Shown: piece after piece, positions 41,480-50,948 of the stretch
Position numbering within the stretch: position 1 is the first letter of the stretch
Layout of the letters: the number at the start of each line of letters is the position of its first letter
The notes under the pieces: model-generated
The model's input: the letters and a program-made list of their open reading frames with translations, nothing else
What the model was told of the DNA's origin: nothing
Databases searched by the model: none
Program-made: the position numbers and the translations under genes
NCBI RefSeq assembly: GCF_016793595.1
Contig: NZ_JAEULY010000027.1
Coordinates: forward strand, 29,100 to 93,099
DNA: 64,000 nt
Origin: Phreatobacter sp.
GTDB taxonomy: Bacteria; Pseudomonadota; Alphaproteobacteria; Rhizobiales; Phreatobacteraceae
Direction: 5' to 3'

Positions 41480-44400
41480 TCATGAACCCGCGCTGGCCGG
41501 CGCGACAGTCGCGCCGTCCTTTGCGTTGTCCACCTGTCCTGCCGGGCCGGAACCTGAACTCAGGGATTGCCCGGATTTCGCTGCTGATCCGTAGCGGACG
41601 TACAGGATGGGCAGGATGATGAGCGTCAGGACCGTCGCGCTGATCAGGCCGCCGATGACGACCGTGGCAAGCGGCTTCTGGACCTCGGCGCCCGTGCCGG
41701 TCGCGATGGCCATCGGAACGAAACCGAGCGAGGCGACCAGCGCCGTCATGATGACGGGACGCAGGCGTGTCAGCGCGCCCTCGACCACGGCCTTTTTCAA
41801 TGACCAGCCCTCCGCGACGAGTTGCTTCATGTAAGTCAGCATGACGAGACCGTTGAGCACGGCCACACCTGAGAGCGCGATGAAGCCGACGGCGGCCGCG
41901 ACGGAGAACGGCATTCCGCGCAGCCACAGCGCGATAACGCCGCCGGTGAGCGCGAGTGGCACCGCCGTGAACACCAGCAACGCGTCGCGGAACGAGCCGA
42001 GCGCCGATGACAGGAGCAACAGGATCAGCAGGAAGCATGCGGGCACGACCAGCATCAGCCTGTTGCGCGCTGCGGCGAGGTTCTCGAACTGGCCGCCCCA
42101 GGTGACGTAATAGCCGCTCGGCAGAGCGACGCGCTGCACCTTCACCTGCGCCTCCTCCACGACGGAGGCGATATCCCGGCCGCGGACGTTCGCAGTGACG
42201 ACGACGCGGCGCTTGCCGTTCTCGCGGGAAATCTGGTTTGGCCCCTCGACAAAGGCGAGCGAAGCGACCTGCTCAAGAGGGATGGAGGCTGCGCCTCGCG
42301 CGCCCTCCGCGGCGATCGGCAGCGGCAGGTGCCGCAGGTGTTCGATGTCCTCGCGCACGGATTCCGGCAGGCGGACGACAATCGGGAAGCGCCTGTCGCC
42401 CTCGAAGATCACGCCTGCCTCACGGCCGCCAACGGCCGCGCCGATGACATCCTGCACCGCCTGGACGCTCAATCCCAGCCGGGCAATCTCGGCCCGGTTG
42501 ATGTTGATTTCCAGGCTCGGCAGGCCACCGACCTGTTCGACCTTCACGTCCTGCGCGCCGCGGGTCGAGCGCAGAGCCGCAGCGATCTGATTTGCCGCGC
42601 GCAGCATCGGCTCGAAGTCGTCGCCAAAGACCTTCACGGCAAGATCGCCACGCACGCCCGCAAGCAGCTCGTTGAAGCGCATCTGGATCGGCTGGGTGAA
42701 CTCGTAATTGTTGCCGACGAGCTTCTCGACCTCGGCCTGAATCCGCTCGATAAGTTTGGCCTTAGTCAGCGACGGATCGGGCCACTCGTTCTGCGGCTTC
42801 AGGATGATGAACGTGTCGGATGCGTTCGGCGGCATGGGGTCCGCCGCCACTTCCGCGGTGCCGGTCTTGGAGAAGACATAGGCCACTTCCTTGAAGCGCG
42901 AGACGGTACGCTCGACTTCCAGCTGCATCGCCTGAGACTGCGTCAGCGACACGCTGGGAATCCGCAAGGCGTGCATGGCGATGTTCTTTTCGTCAAGCTG
43001 CGGCAGGAACTCCTGCCCGAGCCGCCCGAAAAGCATGCCGCTGGCGACCAGCAGCGCGATCGCCCCTGCCATGAACAGGATCGGCAGACGAAGTCCGGCA
43101 TTCAAGGCGGGCGCGTAGATCGCCCGGAGCGCCTTGACCAGGAAATTATCTCTCTCCTGCACCTTGCCGGAGATGACGATCGCGAGAACCGCGGGAATGA
43201 ACGTCATCGAGAGAACGAAGGCCGCGACCAGTGCAAGGATGACCGTTAGCGCCATCGGCTCGAACATCTTGCCCTCGACCCCCGAAAAGGTCAGCAGCGG
43301 CACATAGACGAGGATGATGATCGCCTGACCGTAAACCGATGGCTTGATCATCTGCTCCGAAGCGCCAATGACCGTCTGCAGCCGCTCCTCGAGCGTGAGT
43401 TGACGTCCCAGTTCATGCTGCCGCTCGGCAAGCCGGCGCAGGGTGTTCTCGGCGATGATCACAGCGCCGTCGACAATCAGGCCGAAGTCCAGCGCCCCGA
43501 GGCTCATCAGGTTCGCGCTGATTTTTCCCTGCACCATGCCCGACATCGTCATCAGCATGGCGATCGGGATCACGAGGGCGGTGATGACCGCGGCGCGGAT
43601 ATTGCCAAGCATCAGGAAGAGCACGAGGACGACGAGCAGTGCGCCCTCCGACAGGTTCTTCGCCACCGTGGAGATGGTCGCGTCGACCAGCGCCATGCGA
43701 TTGAGGACGGGTTTCGCCTCGACGCCAGGGGGAAGCGACCGGTTGATCGCCTGCATCTTGGCATCGACTGCCGCCGCAACCGTGCGACTGTTCTCTCCGA
43801 TCAGCATCATCGCGGTGCCGATGACGACCTCCACGCCGTTCTCGCTGCCGCTGCCTGTGCGCATCTCGCGGCCGATGCTGACCTGCGCGATATCGGATAT
43901 CCGGATCGGCGTACCTTCGCGGGTGGCGACGACGATGCTCGATATCTGATCGACCGCGTCGAGCCGTCCGTTGATCCGGACGTTGAAGCCCTCGCCGTTG
44001 CGCTCGATATAGCCTGCGCCCCGGCTGACATTGTTGTTTTCCAGCGCTTCGGCAATGTCGCCGAAAGAAAGGTTGTAGCCGATCAGCCGGGAGGGGTCCG
44101 GCTGCACGATATACTGCTTCTCGAAGCCGCCGATCGTGTCGATGCCGGCAACCCCGGGAACGGTTCGCAGTTGCGGGCGAATAATCCAGTCCTGGACCGT
44201 TCGCAGATAGGCCGCCCGCTCAAGCTCCGTCCTGAGGATCTGCCCCTCCGGCGTAAGGTAGCTACCGTCGCGCTGCCACCCGGGGGCACCGGGGCGAACC
44301 GGCGGGCGGTCGCTGCCGGTCTTGAAATGCACCGCCCACATATAGATTTCGCCGAGACCCGACGAGATCGGTCCAAGTTGCGGACGAACGCCTGCCGGCA

Positions 44401-44761
44401 GGTTTCGGCCGGCTTCGGTCAATCGTTCGGTGACTTGCTGGCGGGCGAAATAGATATCCGTGCGCTCGCTGAACACCGCCGTGACCTGCGAGAAGCCGTT
44501 GCGCGACAGCGAACGCGTATACTCGAGCCCTGGAATACCGGCGAGCGCGGTCTCGACCGGAAAGGTCACCTGCCGCTCGACATCGACGGGCGAAAGCGAA
44601 GGCGCCAGGCTGTTGATCTGGACCTGCTTGTTCGTGATGTCCGGCACGGCGTCGATCGGCAGCCGCGTGAGCGACCAGATGCCGAAGGCCACGACGGCCA
44701 GCGTGACCATGACCACCAGCCAGCGCTGACGGACCGAGAATGCGAGAACGCTAGCGATCAT
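41480..44761 (-). CDS. czcA: Heavy-metal RND efflux pump, CzcA type
   Basis: 1093 residues with twelve predicted membrane helices and two large periplasmic loops. The TM4 motif DFGLIVDGAVIIAEN (near 430) is the HME1 form found in Co/Zn/Cd/Ni pumps; copper/silver CusA-type proteins differ there. The N-terminus (LPIDAVPDITNKQVQINSLA) is typical. It is the proton-driven trimeric pump of a tripartite system with CzcB and CzcC, moving divalent cations from periplasm to outside. C-terminal ~35 residues are a Ser/Gly/Ala tail. Confidence 0.95.
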   Translation of the reverse strand: MIASVLAFSVRQRWLVVMVTLAVVAFGIWSLTRLPIDAVPDITNKQVQINSLAPSLSPVDVERQVTFPVETALAGIPGLEYTRSLSRNGFSQVTAVFSERTDIYFARQQVTERLTEAGRNLPAGVRPQLGPISSGLGEIYMWAVHFKTGSDRPPVRPGAPGWQRDGSYLTPEGQILRTELERAAYLRTVQDWIIRPQLRTVPGVAGIDTIGGFEKQYIVQPDPSRLIGYNLSFGDIAEALENNNVSRGAGYIERNGEGFNVRINGRLDAVDQISSIVVATREGTPIRISDIAQVSIGREMRTGSGSENGVEVVIGTAMMLIGENSRTVAAAVDAKMQAINRSLPPGVEAKPVLNRMALVDATISTVAKNLSEGALLVVLVLFLMLGNIRAAVITALVIPIAMLMTMSGMVQGKISANLMSLGALDFGLIVDGAVIIAENTLRRLAERQHELGRQLTLEERLQTVIGASEQMIKPSVYGQAIIILVYVPLLTFSGVEGKMFEPMALTVILALVAAFVLSMTFIPAVLAIVISGKVQERDNFLVKALRAIYAPALNAGLRLPILFMAGAIALLVASGMLFGRLGQEFLPQLDEKNIAMHALRIPSVSLTQSQAMQLEVERTVSRFKEVAYVFSKTGTAEVAADPMPPNASDTFIILKPQNEWPDPSLTKAKLIERIQAEVEKLVGNNYEFTQPIQMRFNELLAGVRGDLAVKVFGDDFEPMLRAANQIAAALRSTRGAQDVKVEQVGGLPSLEININRAEIARLGLSVQAVQDVIGAAVGGREAGVIFEGDRRFPIVVRLPESVREDIEHLRHLPLPIAAEGARGAASIPLEQVASLAFVEGPNQISRENGKRRVVVTANVRGRDIASVVEEAQVKVQRVALPSGYYVTWGGQFENLAAARNRLMLVVPACFLLILLLLSSALGSFRDALLVFTAVPLALTGGVIALWLRGMPFSVAAAVGFIALSGVAVLNGLVMLTYMKQLVAEGWSLKKAVVEGALTRLRPVIMTALVASLGFVPMAIATGTGAEVQKPLATVVIGGLISATVLTLIILPILYVRYGSAAKSGQSLSSGSGPAGQVDNAKDGATVAPASAGS

Positions 44762-44772
44762 TGCGGCAAAAC

Positions 44773-46023
44773 CTAGTGCGAATGTTCGGCTTCGGACTTG
44801 CCGAGTTCAGCCTTGAGCAGGAACGTATTGCTGATCGCGATCGTCTCGCCCGGGTCCACGCCGAACGCGATCTCGACGAACTCCTCGTCCTGCTTTCCCA
44901 GCACCACCTTCCGCGTCTGGAAGCCGGTCTCGGTGCGAACGAATACCACCGTCGAGCCTTCGACGGTCTGCATCGCTGCCCGCGGCACCCGCGTCTCGAC
45001 CTCGACCTTTTCGATTTCGACATCAGCGCTGACAAATGAGCCGGGCCGCCAGAACAGATCGTCGTTGGGGATGGCGGCGAAGACGCGGGCGGAGCGCGTC
45101 TCGGGATTGAAAACGGGGCTGATGAAAACGATCTTGCCTTCGGCGCGGCGGTCGTTTCCGGCGATCGATACTGTAACCTTGTTGCCCTCGCGAACCTGGC
45201 TGAGATCTGACGACGAAACCGCCAGCTCCACCCAGACGGACTTAAGGTCGATGATGGAATAGAGTTCCTTGGCCTGGCCTTCACCGCCCACCGGCGTGCC
45301 CAGATCGACCATGCGCTCGACCACGCGGCCGAGGCCCGGGGAGCGGATCTCATAGCGCTGAAGGCCGTTCATCGCCTCCGGCGCGGCCGAGAGCTTGGCG
45401 ATCTCCTGTTCGCTGACCCCAAGGGCTGCAAGCTTCTGCTTGGCCAGATGCAGGCGAAGCTGTGCCTCGGTGAAGGCGTTTCGGGCGCGCAGATATTGCT
45501 GCTCCGCCTGGATGCGGCTGCGCCACAAAGTTTCCTCGCGCTCGAACAGCGTTTTCTGAAGGCCGAAATTGACGAGCGCCGTGATGTAGTCGCTGCGGGC
45601 CTCGGCGACCTCGCGGCTGTCGAGGATGGCCAGCAGCTCGCCGGGCCGAACCTCGTCGCCAAGCCCCTTGCGCAGTTCCGACACCGTCCCGACGATACGC
45701 GCCGCGACACGCCAGATGTTGTTGCGGTCCGGAACGATCGTTCCCGGCAGCGTCAGCCTGCGCGACAGGCTGCCGCCCGCGACCTCCGCCAGATCGATCC
45801 GCGCGGTCGCGATGCGCTCCGCCGTCATGGCGAGCGTGCCTTCGGGGGCGCGCTCCTCGGCATGGGCGCCGCCTGCGTTACCGCTCGGCGCTGCTGTCGA
45901 GCTTGAAGCTGCGCCGGTAATGACTGAGAGATAGGTGCGCGCCATCTGGGGCCCTTGAGGCCAGGCCAGGCTGAGCACAACGCCCCCGATCAGTCCGGCG
46001 ATAGCGATGGTCAGAGCTTTCAT
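44773..46023 (-). CDS. czcB: RND periplasmic adaptor, CzcB type
   Basis: 416 residues. One N-terminal membrane anchor (AIAGLIGGVVLSLAWPQ) is followed by a coiled-coil hairpin (SDYITALVNFGLQKTLFERE, ending near LGVSEQEIAKL), lipoyl-like halves and beta-barrel/membrane-proximal domains (GNKVTVSIAGNDRRAEG). The C-terminal HSH ending and internal GGAHAEE may bind metal. It links CzcA with CzcC. Eleven bases separate it from czcA. Confidence 0.93.
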   Translation of the reverse strand: MKALTIAIAGLIGGVVLSLAWPQGPQMARTYLSVITGAASSSTAAPSGNAGGAHAEERAPEGTLAMTAERIATARIDLAEVAGGSLSRRLTLPGTIVPDRNNIWRVAARIVGTVSELRKGLGDEVRPGELLAILDSREVAEARSDYITALVNFGLQKTLFEREETLWRSRIQAEQQYLRARNAFTEAQLRLHLAKQKLAALGVSEQEIAKLSAAPEAMNGLQRYEIRSPGLGRVVERMVDLGTPVGGEGQAKELYSIIDLKSVWVELAVSSSDLSQVREGNKVTVSIAGNDRRAEGKIVFISPVFNPETRSARVFAAIPNDDLFWRPGSFVSADVEIEKVEVETRVPRAAMQTVEGSTVVFVRTETGFQTRKVVLGKQDEEFVEIAFGVDPGETIAISNTFLLKAELGKSEAEHSH

Positions 46024-46066
46024 GAGCGTGTTTGCCTAGGCACGAAAAGGGGAAGCGGGACGGAAG

Positions 46067-47641
46067 TCACTGCGCCTGCGAGGACCGAACGGAGATTGCG
46101 GCCAACGGGGCGGGGCTCGCAGCCGCAGCCGGAAAAGACACCGGTACGATGACAGCCGGCACCGGCTCCGGCGGCGGGGGCGCGCCGAGCGCCTTGAAAA
46201 AGGCCACCGAAGCGACGCTCGCCCCCTCGGTCGCATCCGCAAGTTCGAGCTCGGCTTGCCGCAGGTCGGTTTCGGCCTGCAATCGCTCGGTCAGACCGGT
46301 GAGACCGCCGCGATACTGCCGGTCGGCGAGGTCCAATGCGCTGCGCGCCGCGGCGACCGCGGTGCGCTGGCGCTCCAGCCTGTTGCGCGTCGCCCGGATC
46401 GTCGCCAATGCGATTTCGACATCCTCGACGGCGCGAAGGACGGCGCCACGGTAGGCCGCGACGGATTCGCGCCACTGGGCCTCACGGGCGCGCAGCACGT
46501 GAACGCGCATTCCCCAGTCGACAAGGGGAATGGTGACCGCCGGCCCTCCGGCGAAAGTGACCGGCGTGCCCAGGATCGGCCGGCCGAGAAGGTTGCCCGC
46601 CACGTCGAGCGTGCCGGCCAGAGCGAAGCGCGGATAAAGTTCCGCATTGGCCACTTCAGCCTCGGCGCCGCGCTGAGCGACGACATACTCGGCGCGCCGG
46701 ATGTCGGCCCGCCAGCGCAGGATGTCGGCCGGGAGGGGCGCCATGGCAGTCGTGATAATCACCGCGCCGCGCCGGCTCACGCCTATGCGGCCGTCCGCCC
46801 GGGCGGAACCGGAAAGTGTGGCCAACCTCTGCCTTGCAACGCGCACGGCGAGTTCCGCCGCTGGTGCGCGTGCCCTCGCCGCCTCATACGTCGATCGTGC
46901 ACGCTGAACATCGAATTCGCCCGCCGAGCCTGCTGTCTGCTGGGTTTGCACCAGACCCAGCAGGCCGCGTCGCGCCGAGATTTCGCGGGTGATGACGGAG
47001 AGGCGCGCCTCGGCCCCACGCATTTCGAGATAGGTGCGGACCACCTCGGCGACCAGAATGAACTGTGCGTCGCGTGCGTCTTCCGCGGCAGCACTGGCAG
47101 CGTTCTCGGCGGCGATGACGGTGTTCCTCACACGGCCGAAGAAATCCAGCTCCCATCTGGCGTCGAAGCCGGCAAGAAAGCTGCCGACCGTTCGCCGCGC
47201 GGGATCTCCGTAGAAATCCTCGCCGGCCGCATTGAGGCCGCTCGCCGGGCCATTGAGGCGCGACTGGAGAATGGCCTGGGCCGAACCGTCGACCATTGGG
47301 AGCCGTTGCGCTCCCTGCGCGCGGGCGAGCGCGCGAGCCGCGATGACCCGTTCCTGCGCCTCCGCAAGACCAGGATTATTGGCGAGCGCCTCCTGAACCA
47401 GACGGTCCACGGCCGGATCGCGAAAGCGCCGCCACCACGTCGCGATATCCGCAGGTGGCCGCGTCGTCGTATTCGTCGGCCCGTTACTCCAGCGCGCCGG
47501 CAGATTCACTGCCAGCGAAGCCGCGTCATCACGGGTTACGCAACCGGACAGGCCAATAGCAATGGCGCCGATCGCAGCGCACCGGGATATGTCGAGCACG
47601 GCATTCACCAGAATGTTAGCGACGTGCCGCGGCAGCGGCAC
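46067..47641 (-). CDS. czcC: Outer-membrane efflux channel lipoprotein (NodT/CzcC type)
   Basis: 524 residues. Signal with lipobox AIAIGLSG-Cys (near 34), then WWRRFRDPAVDRLVQEALAN, and two repeated OEP halves each with a long coiled region (LRQAELELADATEGASVASV). This is the TolC-like trimer of tripartite pumps; the NodT-family form is more usual in rhizobia than true CzcC. The Pro/Ala-rich tail is probably flexible. The gene is placed directly before czcB. Confidence 0.92.
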   Translation of the reverse strand: MPLPRHVANILVNAVLDISRCAAIGAIAIGLSGCVTRDDAASLAVNLPARWSNGPTNTTTRPPADIATWWRRFRDPAVDRLVQEALANNPGLAEAQERVIAARALARAQGAQRLPMVDGSAQAILQSRLNGPASGLNAAGEDFYGDPARRTVGSFLAGFDARWELDFFGRVRNTVIAAENAASAAAEDARDAQFILVAEVVRTYLEMRGAEARLSVITREISARRGLLGLVQTQQTAGSAGEFDVQRARSTYEAARARAPAAELAVRVARQRLATLSGSARADGRIGVSRRGAVIITTAMAPLPADILRWRADIRRAEYVVAQRGAEAEVANAELYPRFALAGTLDVAGNLLGRPILGTPVTFAGGPAVTIPLVDWGMRVHVLRAREAQWRESVAAYRGAVLRAVEDVEIALATIRATRNRLERQRTAVAAARSALDLADRQYRGGLTGLTERLQAETDLRQAELELADATEGASVASVAFFKALGAPPPPEPVPAVIVPVSFPAAAASPAPLAAISVRSSQAQ

Positions 47642-47656
47642 GCTCGCCTGCTGCGG

Positions 47657-48034
47657 TCAGAGCACGGCGCGGACGTTGCCGCCGCCGGGGATCTGAAGCT
47701 GGATAGCGCCCTTGGTGCCAGCCGGAATGGCGACCGGGGCCGTACCCGTCAGCCTCGACCCTTCCTTGGCTGCGAGCGGCACACGGTGCGTATTGCCGTT
47801 CACCACGACGGTCGCCGTGCCCGAGAATCCCTCAGCCGAGATCGGCCGGGAGTTTCCATCGCTCACGTAAACGCTGATAGTGGTCGAGCCGTCGAAGACG
47901 ACCTCGACGTGATGCCGCGGGCCGGCATCAACCTTCCATCCGCCGTTCGGCCCGCGCTCGGGCGCGCTGGCGAAGGCCGCGGACGGCAGAATCGAAAGAG
48001 CAATGGCAGCGACAGCGCGCCTGCTGAGAGTCAT
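47657..48034 (-). CDS. Small periplasmic protein of the czc operon
   Basis: 125 residues. Sec signal MTLSRRAVAAIALSILPSAA (cleaved after AFA), then a beta-rich domain with RHHVEVVFDGSTTISVYV. The two adjacent His and the position between the two-component genes and czcC suggest a metal-binding or chaperone role, as for small proteins in other czc/cus operons. No characterised family recognised. AGAGG precedes the ATG at 48034; the 113-base gap to the kinase gene may hold a second promoter. Confidence 0.72.
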   Translation of the reverse strand: MTLSRRAVAAIALSILPSAAFASAPERGPNGGWKVDAGPRHHVEVVFDGSTTISVYVSDGNSRPISAEGFSGTATVVVNGNTHRVPLAAKEGSRLTGTAPVAIPAGTKGAIQLQIPGGGNVRAVL

Positions 48035-48147
48035 GTGGGCAACCTCTTTCAGAACACGGGCGGCGCTCGGCCAGACCATTGAGCGACCGGAAAGGATCGT
48101 CCCGAAGAGGGGGTTTCGGAGGCCAGCCGAGCGACGGCCGGAACCTG

Positions 48148-49515
48148 TCAGATTTGCTCTGTCGGCGCGTTTCGGTTGTGTGACAAAACATTTCCGGCAG
48201 GCCCTTTCAGAGGCAGGCGGATCACGACTTCCAGCCCCACCTCGGGCCGGTTTTGCAACGTGATCGTGCCGTCGTGGGCGCCGATAATCTCGTCGGCGAT
48301 AGTGAGCCCCAGACCGAAGCCGCCTGTCGCCTCGTTGCGGGATGTCTCCAGCCGAACGAAAGGTTCGAACAACGCGTCAATCTTGTCAGGTGGCACGCCC
48401 GGCCCCTCGTCAAGGACGGTGACGACGGCCTGATCATCATCGATCGACGCAGTTATTTCGGCGCGGCGGCCGTATTTAACTGCGTTCTGGACAATATTCG
48501 TGATCGCGCGCTTCAGCGCCAGCCGTCGACCGCGCAACACCAATGTAGCGGGACCATGAAACATGACGTCCTGCCCCATGTCGCTGGCGTCGTCCGAAAT
48601 CGTCCGCAGCAATGCGACAAGTTCGACCGGCTGCGCCTCCTCGCCGGCGCGGTCTCCCTTGAGGTAGTGGAGCGTCGCCTCGATCATTCGTTCCATTTCG
48701 GACAGATCGCGCTCCAGCGACCGCCGCAGGCGTCGATCCTTCAGTTCCTCGAGTCTGAATCGCACGCGCGTCAGCGGCGTCTTCAGATCGTGCGATACGG
48801 CGGCGAGGGCCTGCGTACGTGTGCGGGTCTGCCGGAGGATTCGCGACTGCATGTCATTGAAGGCGGTTGCCAGCGCCCGAATCTCGCGAGGCCCCCCCTC
48901 GGGCACGATCTCGCTCGATCCCGCCAGCTGGAACGAGCGGGCCGCGTCCGCCATGCGCTGCAGCGGGCGGGCCAGCCACCGAACCATGAGGACGGAGGCG
49001 AGCATGACAACCAGCGCGACCAGCGTCGTTGCGGCGATCGCCTGCCACGGCCTGGGCGGATGAAAGTGCGGCGCGAGAATGCCCACATTGATCCACGATT
49101 CATCGGGCAGGCGCATGGATATCATCGCCAGATGCAAAGGCGAGTTATCCCATCCGTCCTTTCCAACCATGACGCCGCCCCCCCCACCCGGCGGCAGCCT
49201 CTGAAGGAGTTGGCGGCGCAGCTCGCCCCACTCCTCGCCTGCATCACCGACGGCCCGCGGCCGCATGGCCCAGTGAGCCTCGATCGCGCCGCCGGACAGG
49301 TCATGGGCCGCCGTGTCGCGCGCCTCCGACGACAGCCGCCCGATATTCTGATAGATGGAGTATAGCCGCTCGACGAGGCGCTCCTGGTTGGCGAGCGCGG
49401 CCTCGTTGGCAAGTGTCGCCTCGTAGATCCACTGGCTCGAAAACTGAACCGTGAGAACGCCCGCCAGCAGCACGATGATGGCGCGACCGGCAAGCGTGTC
49501 GAATATCGCCTTCAA
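48148..49515 (-). CDS. Sensor histidine kinase of the czc cluster
   Basis: 455 residues. TM1 near 10-30, a ~130-residue periplasmic sensor with a glycine run (LPPGGGGGVMVG), TM2 near 165-185, a HAMP linker (RWLARPLQRMADAARSF), DHp with phospho-His in LAAVSHDLKTPLTR, and an ATPase with NIVQNAVKYG, DEGPGVPPDKI and GFGLGLTIADE. It is an OmpR-partner kinase of the EnvZ-like branch, presumably sensing periplasmic divalent metal. Start overlaps the regulator stop (ATGA). Confidence 0.93.
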   Translation of the reverse strand: MKAIFDTLAGRAIIVLLAGVLTVQFSSQWIYEATLANEAALANQERLVERLYSIYQNIGRLSSEARDTAAHDLSGGAIEAHWAMRPRAVGDAGEEWGELRRQLLQRLPPGGGGGVMVGKDGWDNSPLHLAMISMRLPDESWINVGILAPHFHPPRPWQAIAATTLVALVVMLASVLMVRWLARPLQRMADAARSFQLAGSSEIVPEGGPREIRALATAFNDMQSRILRQTRTRTQALAAVSHDLKTPLTRVRFRLEELKDRRLRRSLERDLSEMERMIEATLHYLKGDRAGEEAQPVELVALLRTISDDASDMGQDVMFHGPATLVLRGRRLALKRAITNIVQNAVKYGRRAEITASIDDDQAVVTVLDEGPGVPPDKIDALFEPFVRLETSRNEATGGFGLGLTIADEIIGAHDGTITLQNRPEVGLEVVIRLPLKGPAGNVLSHNRNAPTEQI

Positions 49516-50222
49516 GTACGCCTAACCTCCGGCGAGAAGAGGTAGCCCGCCCCCCGTATCGTCTTGATGATATCCTCGCCGCCGGGACAGGACGCGAGCT
49601 TGCGACGGAGCCGGCTCACCTGCACGTCGATGGCGCGATCGAAACCGGTCGCGATGCGATTTCGCGCCGCGTCGAGCAAATGTTCGCGGGACAGCACCCT
49701 CTGAGGTGCCTCGACGAACGAGAGCAGCAAGTCATATTCGCTCGTAGACAGATCAATGGCCACCTTGCGCGCGTCGATCAGTTCCCGCTTGCGAGTATCG
49801 AGTGTCCAGCCCTCGAAAGAGAAACACCAGCTCTCATAGCCTCGATTGGGTTCGGCCATGCTCCGGCGCAGAACCGCCCTCACCCGCGCGGTGAGCTCGC
49901 GTGGGCTACAGGGCTTAGCAAGATAGTCGTCCGCACCGAGTTCAAGGCCCACGATGCGGTCAGTTTCTTCGCCACGCGCGGTGAGAATGATGATCGGCAT
50001 CGAAGAACTCGCGCGCAGCTCTCGGCAGAGGTCAAGTCCGCTCGTGCCTGGCAGCATCAGGTCAAGAACGACGAGGTCGATCTGCGTCGATTTCAGCGCC
50101 TCGCGCATCTCCCGCCCGTCACGCGCCGGCGTCACGCGGAAGCCGGACTGGCGAAGGAATTTGGACGTCAGCTGCCGGATTTCGACATCATCATCGACAA
50201 AAAGAATATGTGGTTCATTCAT
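49512..50222 (-). CDS. OmpR-family response regulator of the czc cluster
   Basis: 236 residues. Receiver: LFVDDDVEIRQL (acidic pocket), phospho-acceptor Asp in LVVLDLMLPGTSGLDL near 52, ILTARGEETDR and LGADDYLAKPC. The C-terminal winged helix ends RAIDVQVSRLRRKL, then IIKTIRGAGYLFSPE. The ATG at 50222 (MNEPHIL) is preferred to an upstream extension. First gene of the czc operon; it likely activates it and the divergent small gene. Confidence 0.93.
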   Translation of the reverse strand: MNEPHILFVDDDVEIRQLTSKFLRQSGFRVTPARDGREMREALKSTQIDLVVLDLMLPGTSGLDLCRELRASSSMPIIILTARGEETDRIVGLELGADDYLAKPCSPRELTARVRAVLRRSMAEPNRGYESWCFSFEGWTLDTRKRELIDARKVAIDLSTSEYDLLLSFVEAPQRVLSREHLLDAARNRIATGFDRAIDVQVSRLRRKLASCPGGEDIIKTIRGAGYLFSPEVRRT

Positions 50223-50409
50223 TCTAGGGTCGCTTCGACAGATAGATGGGGCAGCATCATTACGCACCCCGCAGTATCGCCACTTTGCGGCTTTGTATCG
50301 AATTGTTTCAGATCCGCTCTTGCCGGTGCCAAACGGTCCTTAGGGGCTACGCGCAAGCGGCTTTCAACCGATCTCCTCATTGAAAATATTTGTAATCACG
50401 CAAGCATAT

Positions 50410-50420
50410 TGTGAATCACA
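50410..50420. promoter_or_regulatory. Palindrome in the divergent czc regulator promoter
   Basis: TGTGAATCACA is a perfect 5-1-5 inverted repeat in the 274-base divergent region. A related half-site, TGTAATCAC, lies about 20 bases to the left. Tandem half-sites about two turns apart are common for OmpR-type regulators. Binding by the adjacent regulator is inferred. Confidence 0.4.
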
Positions 50421-50496
50421 CTGGAGAAATGCCTGCAATATCGAACATGTAGAAATACCTTCACAGGTCGACACGATCTGGTGAAAGGATATCGAA

Positions 50497-50760
50497 ATGA
50501 AAGTTATAATCGCGACACTCCTCATCATCACAGCTCCCGCTGCGGCGATTGCCAGTGGATCATACCCGACAACGCTCACGCCCGAGGAGCGAGAGCGGCA
50601 CGAATTCTTTGACGCCCAGCGAGGCATCAAATCTGGCCCCGACCTCGTCCGTCAGCACCAATTCATTCAGCCGGCACACGGGCCCGGCCGCGCGCCTGCC
50701 GCCGTGCCTCAACCCGATCATGCTCAAGCGTCGGGGGCCGCTCTGTTCGGCAACTTCTGA
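50497..50760 (+). CDS. Small exported protein divergent from the czc regulator
   Basis: 87 residues. A clear Sec signal (MKVIIATLLIITAPAAAIAS) precedes a short mature peptide rich in charged residues, His, Gln and Pro (PEERERHEFFDAQRGIK; RQHQFIQPAHGPGRAP). AAAGGA lies eleven bases before the ATG. The five histidines and position suggest a metal-responsive periplasmic peptide. No family recognised. Confidence 0.6.
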   Translation: MKVIIATLLIITAPAAAIASGSYPTTLTPEERERHEFFDAQRGIKSGPDLVRQHQFIQPAHGPGRAPAAVPQPDHAQASGAALFGNF

Positions 50761-50801
50761 GACAGCACGCCCAATCAGCTCCCTCGCTAGCTCCTTGCCG
50801 A

Positions 50802-50839
50802 CCCGCCTCCCATGCCCGAAAGGCTTGCTGGGAGGCGGG
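50802..50839 (+). other. Long GC-rich hairpin
   Basis: CCCGCCTCCCA (50802-50812) pairs perfectly with TGGGAGGCGGG (50829-50839) over a 16-base loop, 41 bases after the small exported gene. There is no T-run, so it is more likely an RNA structure or processing site than a terminator. Confidence 0.4.
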
Positions 50840-50913
50840 CCTCGGCGCAAAGCCTTGCTGCCGGCAGCCCCTATCGAAGGCGGAAGCGTGACGCTGCCAT
50901 TCCCTCGTGTCTC

Positions 50914-50948
50914 AACATTGCAGAACATGTCCATTCTGCAATGTTTTT
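50914..50948 (+). terminator. Rho-independent terminator
   Basis: AACATTGCAGAA (50914-50925) and TTCTGCAATGTT (50934-50945) form a 12-bp perfect stem with an 8-base loop, followed by TTTATT. It suits the end of a transcript from the small exported gene. A second small hairpin (ACACG/CGTGT within 50984-50998) with a T-run follows at 50998-51002. The rest of 50761-51391 shows no gene. Confidence 0.6.

Noticed and set aside
43400..48082. Long plus-strand ORFs opposite czcA and czcC
   Set aside because: Shadow frames of the efflux genes; no motifs, His/Asp/Arg-rich composition.
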